Of a stretch of 64,000 bases of DNA, positions 1 to 9,688 are shown one piece after another (position 1 is the first letter of the stretch; every line of letters begins with the position of its first letter). A program made the position numbers and the translations under genes. The DNA is taken from contig CAKJVC010000073.1 in the NCBI GenBank assembly GCA_918026815.1, positions 372,001-436,000 on the forward strand, in the 5' to 3' direction. The notes under the pieces were generated by a model that did no database searches, was not told the origin of the DNA, and saw nothing but the letters and a program-made list of their open reading frames with translations. The stretch is from Chalara sp. BL73 (Eukaryota; Ascomycota; Leotiomycetes; Helotiales).

Positions 1-2008
1 ATGAGCTATCACGATTTACGAGTGGGATATCAATGGCACAGTAAATGTTGCCATCGGAGTGCGCGGCTTGCCGTGTCGGTGCACCTGTTGCAGGAGTTCC
101 GAGATGGAAGAAAGCTCGCTGAGTCCTGATGTAGAGGTACTGAATGTGTTCCAACTGTCTTCGAACGTCTCGTGGACGCTGAAATGGGGGCATTGGATAT
201 CGGAAACGTATGTCGGGGTTGATGTGGTTATTCCCGTAATAGCCATGGTAGGTGTAGTATGTGTCCGTGCCAGCGGCCTCGTCGCCGTTATGCTTCTCCC
301 AGCCGTGTGGAGGTGCTGCATTTTTAATCAGAAAGTGGTTCCTAACGACAAAGCAGGTGTCGCCGACTTTTGTCGATTTATCTAGATGCTTGTACCATTC
401 CACCAGGGGAGAGATTGTGACTTCATACTCAGCGGCTGGAAGCGCGGTGTCGGTATTGCATGTCCACATCGATAGATCCAATGATCCAGACCATCCCACC
501 CAGGACCAACTGGGAATGTGACTGGTGTTTGACTGCTGAGTACGCGGTCGAAGGCCTTTGCGCGGCTGCCACAGCAAACAGATAGTAAAATAAAATTCTG
601 GAAGACCGCCGCAGAAGCCAGCTGGAAATCCTTGGGCCATGTACAACATGACACCTCCAAATGCGTCGATTATGTCGGAGTCATATCGCAAATGACGAGA
701 ATTGTACTGCTCGACCATGCTTGCGTACTCGGTCAGTGATGGCCAGTCAAGCGCGTAAAGTTTACCACTTTCTCCTGCTTTTTTCAACTCTAGTTCGCGA
801 CCTTTCAAAGTTTCGACAGGAGAGCTCCATGATTCTGTCCATCGGGCTGAGAAGCAGATCCAGTTTACAAATTTGTCAAAGTACAGAAGCCTTCTAGAGA
901 ACATATGCTCTTGGAATGTCCAAGCTCTTTCAGACCAGACAGTTTGGGACAAACGACTCGTCCCAGCGCTCCACATCGTCCCTCGCATCATCTTCCTACT
1001 CGGAAACGGCACCAAGTGTCTTTCCCTCTCTTCAACAGATTGACCGACTCCAGCCAAGCCATGGTCAGCATGGCTCCCATCGGCCGCCACAATCGTGAAT
1101 TCTGCTTTTGCGTATATTGTTCCCATGGCGTTCAAATGCTTCGCCTTCGTCTCATAATCATCTTGCACGATACAAACGCGATCCACCCAAAGAAGTTTCC
1201 TGCCGAGTCTAGCACACAGCACCATTGAATCACGTATCGTCCTTGGTACCACATTTCCGCTGCCGATAGACAGACTGCCGGGCTTCATGAGCTCGGAAAT
1301 GTTGGCTTTTGTTGCTTGCAGAGTCTCTACTGCGCCCCACACATAGCTAAGTGCGACATAGTCGAGGTCTTTATCTGGCGTGACTATGCACTCTTGCTGT
1401 ACGTCTATGAAACTGGGTTGTACTTCGCCTTTGCTGAGCCATGTGTTGAAAAGTTGGCATTTCTGGTCGTGGCAGCTTCCACACTGCTGTAGCCACTTCA
1501 ATATGCTGGCCGTGTCCACCATTGTTGGATCAAATAATTGAGGCTTTCCCAGAGGCCACACACTTGACTCCTTGGTTATTTCATCGTCGGGCGAAAATAG
1601 CCAAATGACCCCGAGTTCTGTCAAATGCCTTCTCCTTGCACTAGCATCTCCCTTCGGTGTTGTTGATTCACCAAAAGCAATCCATAACCTAGGCGCTTGA
1701 TCCATGAAATGGGCGCTCAACTCGTAATCCGTCTGAAAGCGTTGCTTAAGAGCGTCATTCAGGGAGGCGGCGTGCTCATCGGCTAAGGCTATAATGGCCT
1801 TGCATGATGCACACCATGCACTTCTAGATTGTAGATCTGACTTGCAACCAAGAAATGCATCCAGAATTTTGAAGTTCCCTATATTCGAGCTTTGCTGGTA
1901 AGTAAAAGTGAGGTCGAGCATTTTACAAACATCGCAGAAATTCCCTCCATTCTGTGTGGAGTCGGTGGGGGCCGAGATGATCGAAGTTTGGCCTTGTGGA
2001 CGGTCCAT
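1..2008 (-). CDS. HET-domain protein, C-terminus beyond the window edge
   Basis: One uninterrupted reading frame of 669 codons runs from an ATG at 2008 off the left edge. An in-frame TAA two codons upstream and an A-rich AAAATGG context fix the start. An N-terminal Cys module (FCDVCK about residue 24, WCASCK about 65) precedes the HET domain: YVALSYVWG at 217-225, LLWVDRVCI at about 272-280, an IYAKAEFTIVAAD stretch near 300 and ERAWTFQE near 360. The later IPSWSWVGW motif is the usual end of this subfamily. HET domains act in fungal vegetative incompatibility by triggering cell death when activated; that role here is inferred from the family. The ALCIQ-type motif reads VDRVCIVQ, a mild divergence. 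No stop or frameshift is seen, so the gene looks intact, but its last part is not visible. Confidence 0.9.
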   Translation of the reverse strand, partial: MDRPQGQTSIISAPTDSTQNGGNFCDVCKMLDLTFTYQQSSNIGNFKILDAFLGCKSDLQSRSAWCASCKAIIALADEHAASLNDALKQRFQTDYELSAHFMDQAPRLWIAFGESTTPKGDASARRRHLTELGVIWLFSPDDEITKESSVWPLGKPQLFDPTMVDTASILKWLQQCGSCHDQKCQLFNTWLSKGEVQPSFIDVQQECIVTPDKDLDYVALSYVWGAVETLQATKANISELMKPGSLSIGSGNVVPRTIRDSMVLCARLGRKLLWVDRVCIVQDDYETKAKHLNAMGTIYAKAEFTIVAADGSHADHGLAGVGQSVEERERHLVPFPSRKMMRGTMWSAGTSRLSQTVWSERAWTFQEHMFSRRLLYFDKFVNWICFSARWTESWSSPVETLKGRELELKKAGESGKLYALDWPSLTEYASMVEQYNSRHLRYDSDIIDAFGGVMLYMAQGFPAGFCGGLPEFYFTICLLWQPRKGLRPRTQQSNTSHIPSWSWVGWSGSLDLSMWTCNTDTALPAAEYEVTISPLVEWYKHLDKSTKVGDTCFVVRNHFLIKNAAPPHGWEKHNGDEAAGTDTYYTYHGYYGNNHINPDIRFRYPMPPFQRPRDVRRQLEHIQYLYIRTQRAFFHLGTPATGAPTRQAAHSDGNIYCAIDIPLVNRDSS

Positions 2009-2389
2009 TTTTTAGTCTTTCAGTGCCTTACATTGAGTTTGAGTGAAGTTGCCATGGATTTTGCTGGCACACTCGACTTCTTGGACGGAGAAGCTGAGGG
2101 TGATTTTGTAGAATCAGGCAAGAGAGGCGGCTGGATTCTCCCCACCGCCACCACAACTCTTTTCGATTGTCAGTTAGAATACACCCTTGCGTTCGAGGTC
2201 GAGCTTGAATCTAGGTTCCCGTTAATTTGTAACAGGTGTGGGAGTGCATAGGTGTGAAGGGAAAGGATATCGGATTGAGTTAAAGCTAATCCTTGAGGAG
2301 ATTCAATGCTACAGAACATGTGTCCCTTTTGGAGGCGCGCTGTACCAAGCCGGCTTTACTTCGGCTAGGCGCCAGCGTTCCGAGTATTC

Positions 2390-2610
2390 ACGTCCATCCC
2401 TGCGTAGCGGAAAACCCTACGTGCCGGAAAAAAGGATGGGTACTTTGACTTCAAGCATCTTAAAATCCGTGCATGCCTTAATACAGTAAAAGGCGAATTG
2501 TGCGTCGCTAGTTTTTGGATTAATTATTCGAAGCGGGGTCCACTTCCAGACACTTGTGGCTGTGCACCTCAGCCCAGTTGTAGTCCAGAAGTAACGTCCA
2601 TCCCTGCGTG
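2390..2610. repeat. Terminal-repeat fragment of a TA-target transposon (family T)
   Basis: The motif ACGTCCATCCCTGCGT occurs at 2390 and again at 2597. Between them is a stretch shared with 8505-8660, and shorter matches occur at 56126 and 61304. Most copies of the motif are preceded by TA, which suggests the end of a Tc1/mariner-superfamily element; the superfamily assignment is inference. No transposase is encoded here. Confidence 0.5.
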
Positions 2611-2795
2611 CCAAAAAAACTGGTGAGCCAAAAACTTTTATAGTCTAGGGGTCTTATATCTCCACCACATAAAATATATAAAGCTACAATCTGTTTGCTA
2701 TTGTTCCTTAGCTATTTCTTTACAAAGTCTTGACTGTTGGTATCGGTATCTTACCTTCCACGGGGCAAAAGGCGTAACTCTACTTTGTAGGCCAC

Positions 2796-3239
2796 TGTCA
2801 CGGCCCTGGCACTATCTTGAGCTTGGCGCCAGACACTGCAGGGCTCTCTTACACTGGCCCCTGGCTAGCCTCCTGTATATAAAGCACTGCTTTCCATCCC
2901 TTCTTCTGTCTGTAGCTTGTTCTCTTAGTGTTGGTATGAGTGAATAGCACACACCGCGACGCACGGACCACATGGATGTATTATAGCACTCGTACGTAGA
3001 TTAGCACTTAGAACAATTAAAGAACAAGTCAACCACCTGCAACGAGCATAATAGCACTGCGCTGAGATGGCGGTGCTACGTGCCCCGTGGGTAACCGACT
3101 TAAGAAATTGCAAGTCATCAATACGAAGTATCATAGAGAGTGATACAAACACTTAGTTATAACAATTGATAGTTGTTCACACCTTTGAGTCCTACCTAGA
3201 TCTACGGATCGAGATCCCTGTTCAGCTTGAGTTGTTACA
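2796..3239 (+). repeat. Solo LTR, family A, interrupted by a family-B LTR
   Basis: Begins TGTCACGGCCCTGG and ends GAGTTGTTACA. Related copies lie at 23013-23265 and 40754-41007, with a 3' fragment at 27724. The copy is split by the younger LTR at 2929-3151. A TATA-like stretch (CTGTATATAAAGCACTGC) precedes the likely transcript start, as expected of an LTR promoter. Flanking five-base target duplications are not found, so the flanks have probably recombined. Confidence 0.75.
2929..3151 (-). repeat. Solo LTR, family B (Ty1/Copia type), with CTTAG target duplication
   Basis: A 223-bp TG...CA sequence flanked on both sides by CTTAG (2924-2928 and 3152-3156), so it inserted into the family-A LTR. 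Other copies are at 7729, 22665, 43541 and 59742, with a variant at 49855. The copy at 59742 follows a Copia pol C-terminus, which assigns the family. Drawn on the minus strand only by comparison with the 43541 copy; solo LTR orientation is otherwise arbitrary. Confidence 0.88.
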
Positions 3240-4131
3240 TAAAGGGCAGGCTAACCAGAAGCCGCTGGTGCTAAGTAGTGACGGCTTGAAGTCGCACGGG
3301 ACCCTCGAAGCCTTAGAGTTTTGTTTCGAGAACAACATTATCCTGTGTCGCCTCCCTTCTCACACCTCCCACAAGTTGCAACCCTGTAATTTACTGGATT
3401 TGCCTGATTAAAGAACGAATACCGCGACGAGGCTGAAAGGCTGTTTCAAGGAAGTGCGAATATAGTCGGCAAGCAGCATTTCACTTCTTTATATAGCCGT
3501 GAAAGAAAAAAAGCGTTCACGAAGAGAAATATTATGGCCGGATAAGCGGCCTGTGGTTTGTTTCTGTTTAACCCAGACAAAGTCCTTAGAGTAACACCGA
3601 AGCCGCCCGCTCAATCAACTGTTCCGAGGGTGATAAAATAAAGCTGGATACGTGTCATCTAAACGACGTAGTACTAACACCCGTGACGCCAGTGTCAGTA
3701 GAGGGTCTAGTGTTACTACACAATCTGATCGAACAGGATGCATATACACTGAATGAAGCAAGTATACAGCGCTTAGAGAAGCATGTGCAGAGGCTTGCTC
3801 ATGCCGCCCAGGCATCCTTTGCCGAACGTGCCTTTCTCGATGCCAAATGCGCCCTTCTTGATAATCGAAATCAGATGTTAACTAGACTGAACAACGAAGC
3901 TAAAGTTCGCCGATCAACCAGGTAGTGGTACTCGGGAAGGCGAAAGTGATGAGCTTTGAAGACATCGAGGTGGCACGAGCAGCGCGTGCTGCGAAAGAGG
4001 TCATCAAAGGCAGGAAACGTGGTCGAAAACGTAAGATTGCCGCGCAGGAAGCAGATGAGCCAGAGCCAGAAGTAGTGCGGACAATCGATGTGCCAGCGCC
4101 ATGGAGGGCACCAGTTGCGAAGATGATATGA
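3240..4131 (+). pseudogene. Fot/pogo-like DDE transposase relic, C-terminal part
   Basis: Broken frames encode the end of a DDE_1/CENP-B-type transposase. One gives QANQKPLVLSSDG, HGTLEALEFC and then NNIILCRLPSHTSHKLQP, the typical third-Asp region with its downstream motif. Later frames give a coiled stretch near 3740-3900 and a basic KGRKRGRKRKIAAQEADEPE tail near 4000-4070. The 5' half is missing where the family-A LTR ends. A second, more complete copy lies at 53658-55441 on the other strand. Frame changes and stops make it non-functional. Confidence 0.82.
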
Positions 4132-5115
4132 GACTGTTGCACGAAAGAATAAGCATCGTTTCTCTTTTCCCTTTAGTTCGGATTTGGTTTCTGGAGACAG
4201 GAGTGATATTATAGAATCGGATACAGTAATGTTCGTATCATTCTCAGCGCAATAGAAGATGGAGTTATGGTTCGTCTGCAAGTCATTAGAAGCAGTTTGA
4301 ATGCGAATACAATCATCAACTTGCTATTTTGTCAGCGTCAAACGAATCGAGCCCAGAGTCAAGTTCATCACAAAGGAACTACCACTATTGAGGGTGTCTG
4401 ATGTGTCTGATGTCTCTTAATCGAGTAGCTTTGTTCGGGCAGGTTTTGCTTCCGAAACTCCACTTTCTGTCTGATGGGGAGGCGGCACACAGAGTACTCA
4501 AAACTTGCAATAGATTCATTTACCCCATCTCCTCTAGATGTGCTGTTCCCTCTATTCGCAAATGCGGGATCACTCGATAGTTACTTCGCCTCTTTCAAAT
4601 TCTCATGCTCCTTTGCATTGGAAATAGCATCCCTTCCGTAGAAGTGTGAATTGGGTGCATGTGATAATAACTCGAGAGCAGGAAGGAACGGTCTGCTGAG
4701 TTGTCTTTGCTTTTCATGTGGGCAAGTGCTTCCCGCCTCAGAATCGGGGTGAATCTGCCTTAGGCTGACAGGCTCGCCTGGTGACGTGGATATGCAGATC
4801 GCAAACTTTTCTTCTTCGTGCCACGGGCAACTGATAGGCGACTAGAATGGCATTAAGGAGGATTGCGGGCCGGCAGGTGTCTCGCCCGAGAATTGCGACA
4901 AGTGTGCCTCGGGCGGTAGGGCAGTTCAGCCTCGCGAGGTGAGCTGTAACGCTACGCCGAGTGTCTCCCGCCCAAGAATCAAAGGTAGAGTTTGCCCTGT
5001 AGTTTTGCCTCAGGCGCGAATACGAGGGCAAGGGCCTAGGATAAGCTGCAACTCCGCTGACTCTCAGTGCGGCACAGCACTCTCATTAATATTTGGTTTA
5101 ATTTTAATTGGTGAG
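4132..5115. other. Intergenic stretch without a recognised gene
   Basis: Only short frames without family resemblance are present. Nothing conserved or repeated elsewhere in the window was recognised here. Confidence 0.5.
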
Positions 5116-5319
5116 TTCTAATATTTTGCCCTGCAGCTTACGTACTAGCTGTGAAACATTTACCGCCCCCAAATTTTGTCCCTAAGATATATCTATACTT
5201 GCCGACTCCTCCCTTCATTCTAATATTTTGCCCTGCAGCTTACGTACTAGCTGTGAAACATTTACCGCCCCCAAATTTTGTCCCTAAGATATATCTATAC
5301 TTGCCGACTCCTCCCTTCA
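5116..5319. repeat. Perfect 102-bp tandem duplication upstream of the zinc-finger gene
   Basis: Two copies of a 102-bp unit (5116-5217 and 5218-5319) start TTCTAATATTTTGCCCTG and appear identical. They end about 95 bp before the proposed ATG at 5414, so they probably lie in the promoter or 5' UTR. Identity implies a recent duplication. Confidence 0.92.
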
Positions 5320-5413
5320 TTCTGTTAGCAACGAAGAGCTGCCAAAATTTTGACCTGAAAAGTAAATGGGGCCCGCTGCGTGATGTAAGTTACAACCTGT
5401 CATTGCAGGCACA

Positions 5414-6836
5414 ATGGAAAACTATACTGACTTCAATGATAGTCAGCAATCTTATCTCAAGTTGATTAACATCGGTCAGAACACCAACTACTCTCACATT
5501 GACTTTCCGAGTCTGCCAAATCCTGACACCCTTCAAGACTTGAATTCTTTGCCCACCAACACTCACCAAACAAATTTAAATCCTACGTGTAAAATAGCTT
5601 CAGATTCAATAACTGCTAGCGAGTCCTCGATGCTAATATAATATAGTTTCAGGAGGGGTCTCCTTTTCTGAGGAACCTGTTGATCAACAAAATGTCACGT
5701 ACAGTACGTGAAACCATCTAGAAATATCTTATAATCTACCCTCCACCCTTTAAACCTCTCCGACAACCTTCTCCTTTGTTTTCCCCTCTCCACGCTACTT
5801 TCCGTCTCACTACATCTTATGGCTGTAGAGCAGTCAGAGGGGCCATGGAACAAAGGGGTCTTCATCTCACACTGCTAACTTCTCCAAAGATTCACACTTG
5901 AACCAGTATCCTTCGCACAACAACCGGAGTGACCAAGGTTGTAAGTGCTTCTAAGCACCCCACATTTCAGCATATCAGCTCACATTTCCACAGATGTGAA
6001 CTATGTGCCTGTTCATAACGATGATCTGTTCAGCTGTCTAGACAATAGTCAGGACTATTCTGTAGAGTATGTTACATGCAACTTACATTCGCTAAACTCC
6101 CGACTTTCTGAATCAAATCTATGCATCACGTTTTCGGGTGCTAAATAGCTGACCGGTACTTTTTAGAAAGCAATCTTTTTTCGGCACATATCCCGGCTAC
6201 AATATGGCCACTGAAACCTCTGCGATTGCTGCCTTTATCGAGTCGGAAAACATAACTGGTTATAAACCCGAGCTGCGATGTTCAGTCCCGGAGTGCTCAC
6301 AAGATCGCAAGTTCCTTTCCGAATCTGCTTTACGGTCTGTACACTTTCGTTTTACGACTAACCTGATTCCAGTACTGACATACTTCAGAAAGCACGAAGC
6401 TAAACACAGCAAGCCTTACATCTGCCAAGTCCCAAATTGCAAACACACCCGCTTTGGCGACAAAGGCGGTTTGGATCGACACAACCGCGAGGTCCACGGA
6501 TCACAGACCCACTGTTGCCCTATCACTTCATGCAAACGTCACCTCCGAGGATTCCCAAGGAAGTATAACCTCTTTGAGCATCAGAAGCGATGCCATTCTC
6601 CCCAGTCGCCAAATTTAGCATCGCCATCAATTCTCAGGCAACAAAATCAAACGAGTGAGAGTATGGAAGGACAGCAAGAACCCTATAAGGGCGGATCATT
6701 CTCAGAGATGGTCACTGAGGGTGGCGGAAGGTTGAGAGAGAAGTTGGAGAATCTTTACAAAATGCGGGCGGAAATCGAGGTGGATATTAAGGCCCTGAAA
6801 AGGAGTCTGGATCTCCTGGGAGAAGATTCCCCTTGA
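5414..6836 (+). CDS. C2H2 zinc-finger protein with C-terminal coiled coil
   Basis: Proposed exons are 5414-5588, 5656-5703, 5994-6066, 6167-6334 and 6389-6836, giving 303 codons in one frame. The last two introns are well supported (GTATGT...TTTTTAG and a 54-nt GTCTGT...CTTCAG); the first two are tentative. The 54-nt intron is a multiple of three and can be misread as coding, but removing it restores finger 1 as CSVPEC...KHEAKH. Finger 2 is ICQVPNCKHT...HNREVH and finger 3 CCPITSCKRH...HQKRCH. The tail (REKLENLYKMRAEIEVDI...) looks like a short coiled coil. It is probably a nuclear DNA-binding regulator of the fungus-specific three-finger type; targets are unknown. The duplicated promoter segment lies just upstream. 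Confidence 0.75.
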
Positions 6837-7100
6837 TGATCTTGAAAGTAAATTATATTTTCTATATGGAAGCCCAATGATTTCCTTGTAATTAGCGTTT
6901 AGTGGCATAGAAAGATCAAAGGGTGTCTTCATGTCTCAAGCTCTCAACTTCACGGGGTATCAGGTTCGTGTTGAGTCCTCGATTTTCGGTCAGCATGTGG
7001 CTTACAAAGATGTAACTATTATCTTTTGGGTCCGCCAGCGAACATATGATATTATGGGCATCGAAACAACAGTAAATGGCACGTACGGTTAGTGCCTGAG

Positions 7101-7286
7101 TGTCAGGAATCGGCTTACGTGAGTATGCCAAGGAGCTAGAGCGGCTCACGCACACACACAGATTACAGCCGTAATTGTAGAAATTAAATAACAATCATAT
7201 CGCTATTCCAAGCCTGTATTCCATCGCCGTGATACCCTCACAGATCCTCTAATTGATTCCGTGCTTAATACCTCCTATTTCTGACA
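7101..7286 (+). repeat. Solo LTR, family H, with CTGAG target duplication
   Basis: A 186-bp sequence starting TGTCAGGAATCGGC and ending ATTTCTGACA, flanked by CTGAG at 7096-7100 and 7287-7291. Related copies are at 17378-17522 (internal deletion) and 42330-42432 (3' part only). Confidence 0.85.
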
Positions 7287-7534
7287 CTGAGCTCTTAGGC
7301 AGAATTCCATGTGACATCTAGAACAGGGAGATAAGCGAGTGCAAAGATCTGGAATTGGGCCAGCCGCAGAAAGTTAGTGCCGCAGAAAATATGGTTCAAA
7401 ATACAATTGTTAAGAATTGGGAACCTCAGCCGATTTCGAACTTTACGAAACAATTTCTGTTATGTTCAAGATTTGTCTGCGATTTTCGTGCCTGAACCAA
7501 CTACGCCTGATAGAACGTGGAATTACATAATGAT

Positions 7535-7692
7535 AGTCAGAAGGAGTTTGGGGGATGCCGACAGGCTCTCTATTGTTCGCGATGGGACGATTGTATGAGG
7601 TGTTCTAGCAATTTGTGTGTGAAAAGTCTTCAGCGCTAGCGTTCCCCACTTAGTCAGACATGTCGCTACCCCTGGATTCTCATATCCTAACA
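7535..7692. repeat. LTR fragment, family D
   Basis: The segment from GATAGTCAGAAGG to CATATCCTAACAC matches 47463-47632 with moderate divergence. The reverse complement begins TGTTAGGAT, a terminus also seen at 61113. Its other end is not resolved. Confidence 0.55.
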
Positions 7693-7728
7693 CCTGTTAC
7701 CACAGGACTCGACACCCCAGAGCTTAGC

Positions 7729-7928
7729 TCGCGACGCACGGACCACATGGATGTATTATAGCTCTCGTACGTAGATTAGCACTCAGGATGAACACGAACA
7801 AGTCAACCACCTGCAACGAGCATATATAGCACTGCGCTGAGATGGCGGTGCTACGTGCCCCGTGGGTAACCGACTTAAGCAATTGCAAGTCATCAATACG
7901 AAGAAGTATCACGGAAGTGATACAAACA
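7729..7928 (-). repeat. Truncated LTR, family B
   Basis: Matches the 2929-3151 LTR from CGCGACGCACGGACC to GATACAAACA. About 20 bases are missing at the TGTTGG end, where unrelated sequence joins. Confidence 0.8.
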
Positions 7929-7999
7929 CAAATAGATGGCAAATAGCTTTCTGCTACATAACCCAAGCGGTTTCTGTCGCCTCCCTCACGCGTGCAGGT

Positions 8000-8442
8000 C
8001 AGTGAACGAGTTAGTATCGTAGTATTTAGTAATATCGAGTCTCGAGACATATAAGATCGATTTTTTGATGCTACGCTAGTATTAGTATGAGATTCTCGTA
8101 AAGCGCTAGTATTAGTATGGAAATTGAATCTTATATCATATTGGCAATAATACTAAATACTGTGCTATGGCCACTTTGCGGCTTTTTACAAGGGTCTGAA
8201 ATGAACTTCACCCTTTTTAGTACGAATAACCGAATTTAAAACCTAAAACCCTTGTTGTATTGCTAATTTCGGAATAGCGTCATTTAGAGTTAGTGTTGTA
8301 GTATATCGTGGTATAGTATAATATAATATGAGATTGCAAATTTTGCTGTAATACGTGTACAAGTTTCAAATCTCATATTGCGTGGTATATAGTATTGATT
8401 TTTAGGGGTCGATATATCACGATAATACTAACTCGCTCACTG
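8000..8442. mobile_element. hAT-type MITE, 443 bp, with 8-bp target duplication
   Basis: Ends are CAGTGAACGAGTTAGTAT on the left and the near-complement ATACTAACTCGCTCACTG on the right. Both flanks carry GTGCAGGT (7992-7999 and 8443-8450), the 8-bp duplication typical of hAT elements. No transposase frame is present. Reversed, the right side (about 8270-8410) aligns with the left sub-terminal region of the hAT element at 39325, sharing for example ACGCAATATGAGATTTGAAA, so it is probably a non-autonomous derivative of that family. Confidence 0.9.
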
Positions 8443-8504
8443 GTGCAGGTGCCCCAACCTCTCGATTATGTCATAACTGACGCAACCCTTATTCCAGTAG
8501 TAGT

Positions 8505-8660
8505 AGTAACGTGCATCCCTACGTAGCTGAAAACCCTACGTGCCGGAAAAAATGATAGGTACTTTGACTTCAAGCATCTTAAAATCTGTGCACGCCTCAA
8601 TACAGACCCTTGCGGCTGTGCACCTCAGCCCAGTTGTACTCCAGAAGTACCGTACATGGC
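8505..8660. repeat. Family-T terminal-repeat fragment, second copy
   Basis: Starts TAACGTGCATCCC and follows 2388-2490, then after a gap the end of that copy (GCTGTGCACCTCAGCCCAG). It is a shortened version of the same element. Confidence 0.55.
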
Positions 8661-9160
8661 CAATTCTTGCTCATTCTGCAGTCTGTAACTTTCAACGATT
8701 TTTTATCTATGACCCAAGTTACAGTAAGGTTCGAAACCGGCTTCGTTCAAACACTCTGTTATTTAAAAAGTCTGCTTTACTTCGCGTGGTAACCCTTGCA
8801 AGGGGTTTTGCCTTTTTTCGGCAGCGCGTTGCTAAGGTCATGCTCGGTAGGTACTTCCACAGATAGCCATGTACTATACCCCCGCGAGGCTGGGGCTACG
8901 TCTTTGACCGCAGATTACTGGTGCGCAAGCGCCCGAAACAAGAGCTGAGCAATACATCGCCGGCTGCTTGCTGTAATCTGTTATCACGAACAGCAGATTT
9001 GAACACGCCGAACAAAGCATCGATCTAACAAACGCCATTGAATTCTAGTTTTGGAAACTTGATGAGCGAAGCCGAGCAAACCATGTCTCCGCCCGTGCAA
9101 ATCAAACAACGCACCCTAACACCTATAATATTTATATACAATGGATCCCTTGGCATGTAT
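8661..9160. other. Repeat-derived intergenic stretch, no gene seen
   Basis: Contains a short stretch (TTCGAAACCGGCTTC, near 8728) also found near 15410 in reverse and near 31283. No conserved protein frame was recognised. Confidence 0.4.
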
Positions 9161-9164
9161 AGCT

Positions 9165-9335
9165 TAACCTTCTTTAGAAACCAGAATTAATAACAAGTGA
9201 TATAGAACGAGGCTGCTAAAGAGGCTGCGCGACGCCAGGACGAAATCCTTTTACAGCTACGCAAACGACCTAAAGACCCACCAGCTCGCGATTATAATTG
9301 GCGCTGGAGCCACCCTCAATGCTCGGCCATTATTC
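9165..9335 (+). pseudogene. Relic of the 5' end of a SIR2-like gene
   Basis: This segment matches, in inverted orientation, the 3' part of intron 1 and the first coding stretch of the SIR2-PNP gene at 14.5-14.7 kb. The ACCAGAATTAAT...GATATAG splice-acceptor region is kept, followed by a frame reading NEAAKEAARRQ. An extra A near 9265 shifts the frame before the second conserved block, LAIIIGAGATLNA, the nucleotide-binding GAG motif. Similarity stops soon after CTCAATGC. It is a frameshifted partial duplicate. Confidence 0.8.
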
Positions 9336-9688
9336 TTCCCAACCAGCAGGTAATGGAGCAGATTGCTATCTAAACGCATCCCCAATCCTGGTTCGACGAT
9401 TTCGCTCGGCGAGAATGCGCTCGACATAACCATCGGGGCGGATCTTTTCTTTCCCGCTATTTTATTGGCCAATAATACGGGATCGGATAATTAGCGCCTT
9501 ATGATCAACTGTGATGTCATCTCCTCCTCTTGGGCCGACAGGCGAAGATTAGCGCGGGGACTTTTCTGGGGGCTTCTCGGAACAAATACGCTCCTCTGGC
9601 TACGTCAAATGGTAAGAGTGAGGAGGGGGTCTGTTGCATATCGCATGTGTGACAATTTAAAGGATAGATACTAACTCTACTCTTTTCT

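Noticed and set aside
1892..2251. 119-codon plus-strand frame near the first HET gene
   Set aside because: It overlaps the start of the HET gene on the opposite strand and has no recognisable domain.
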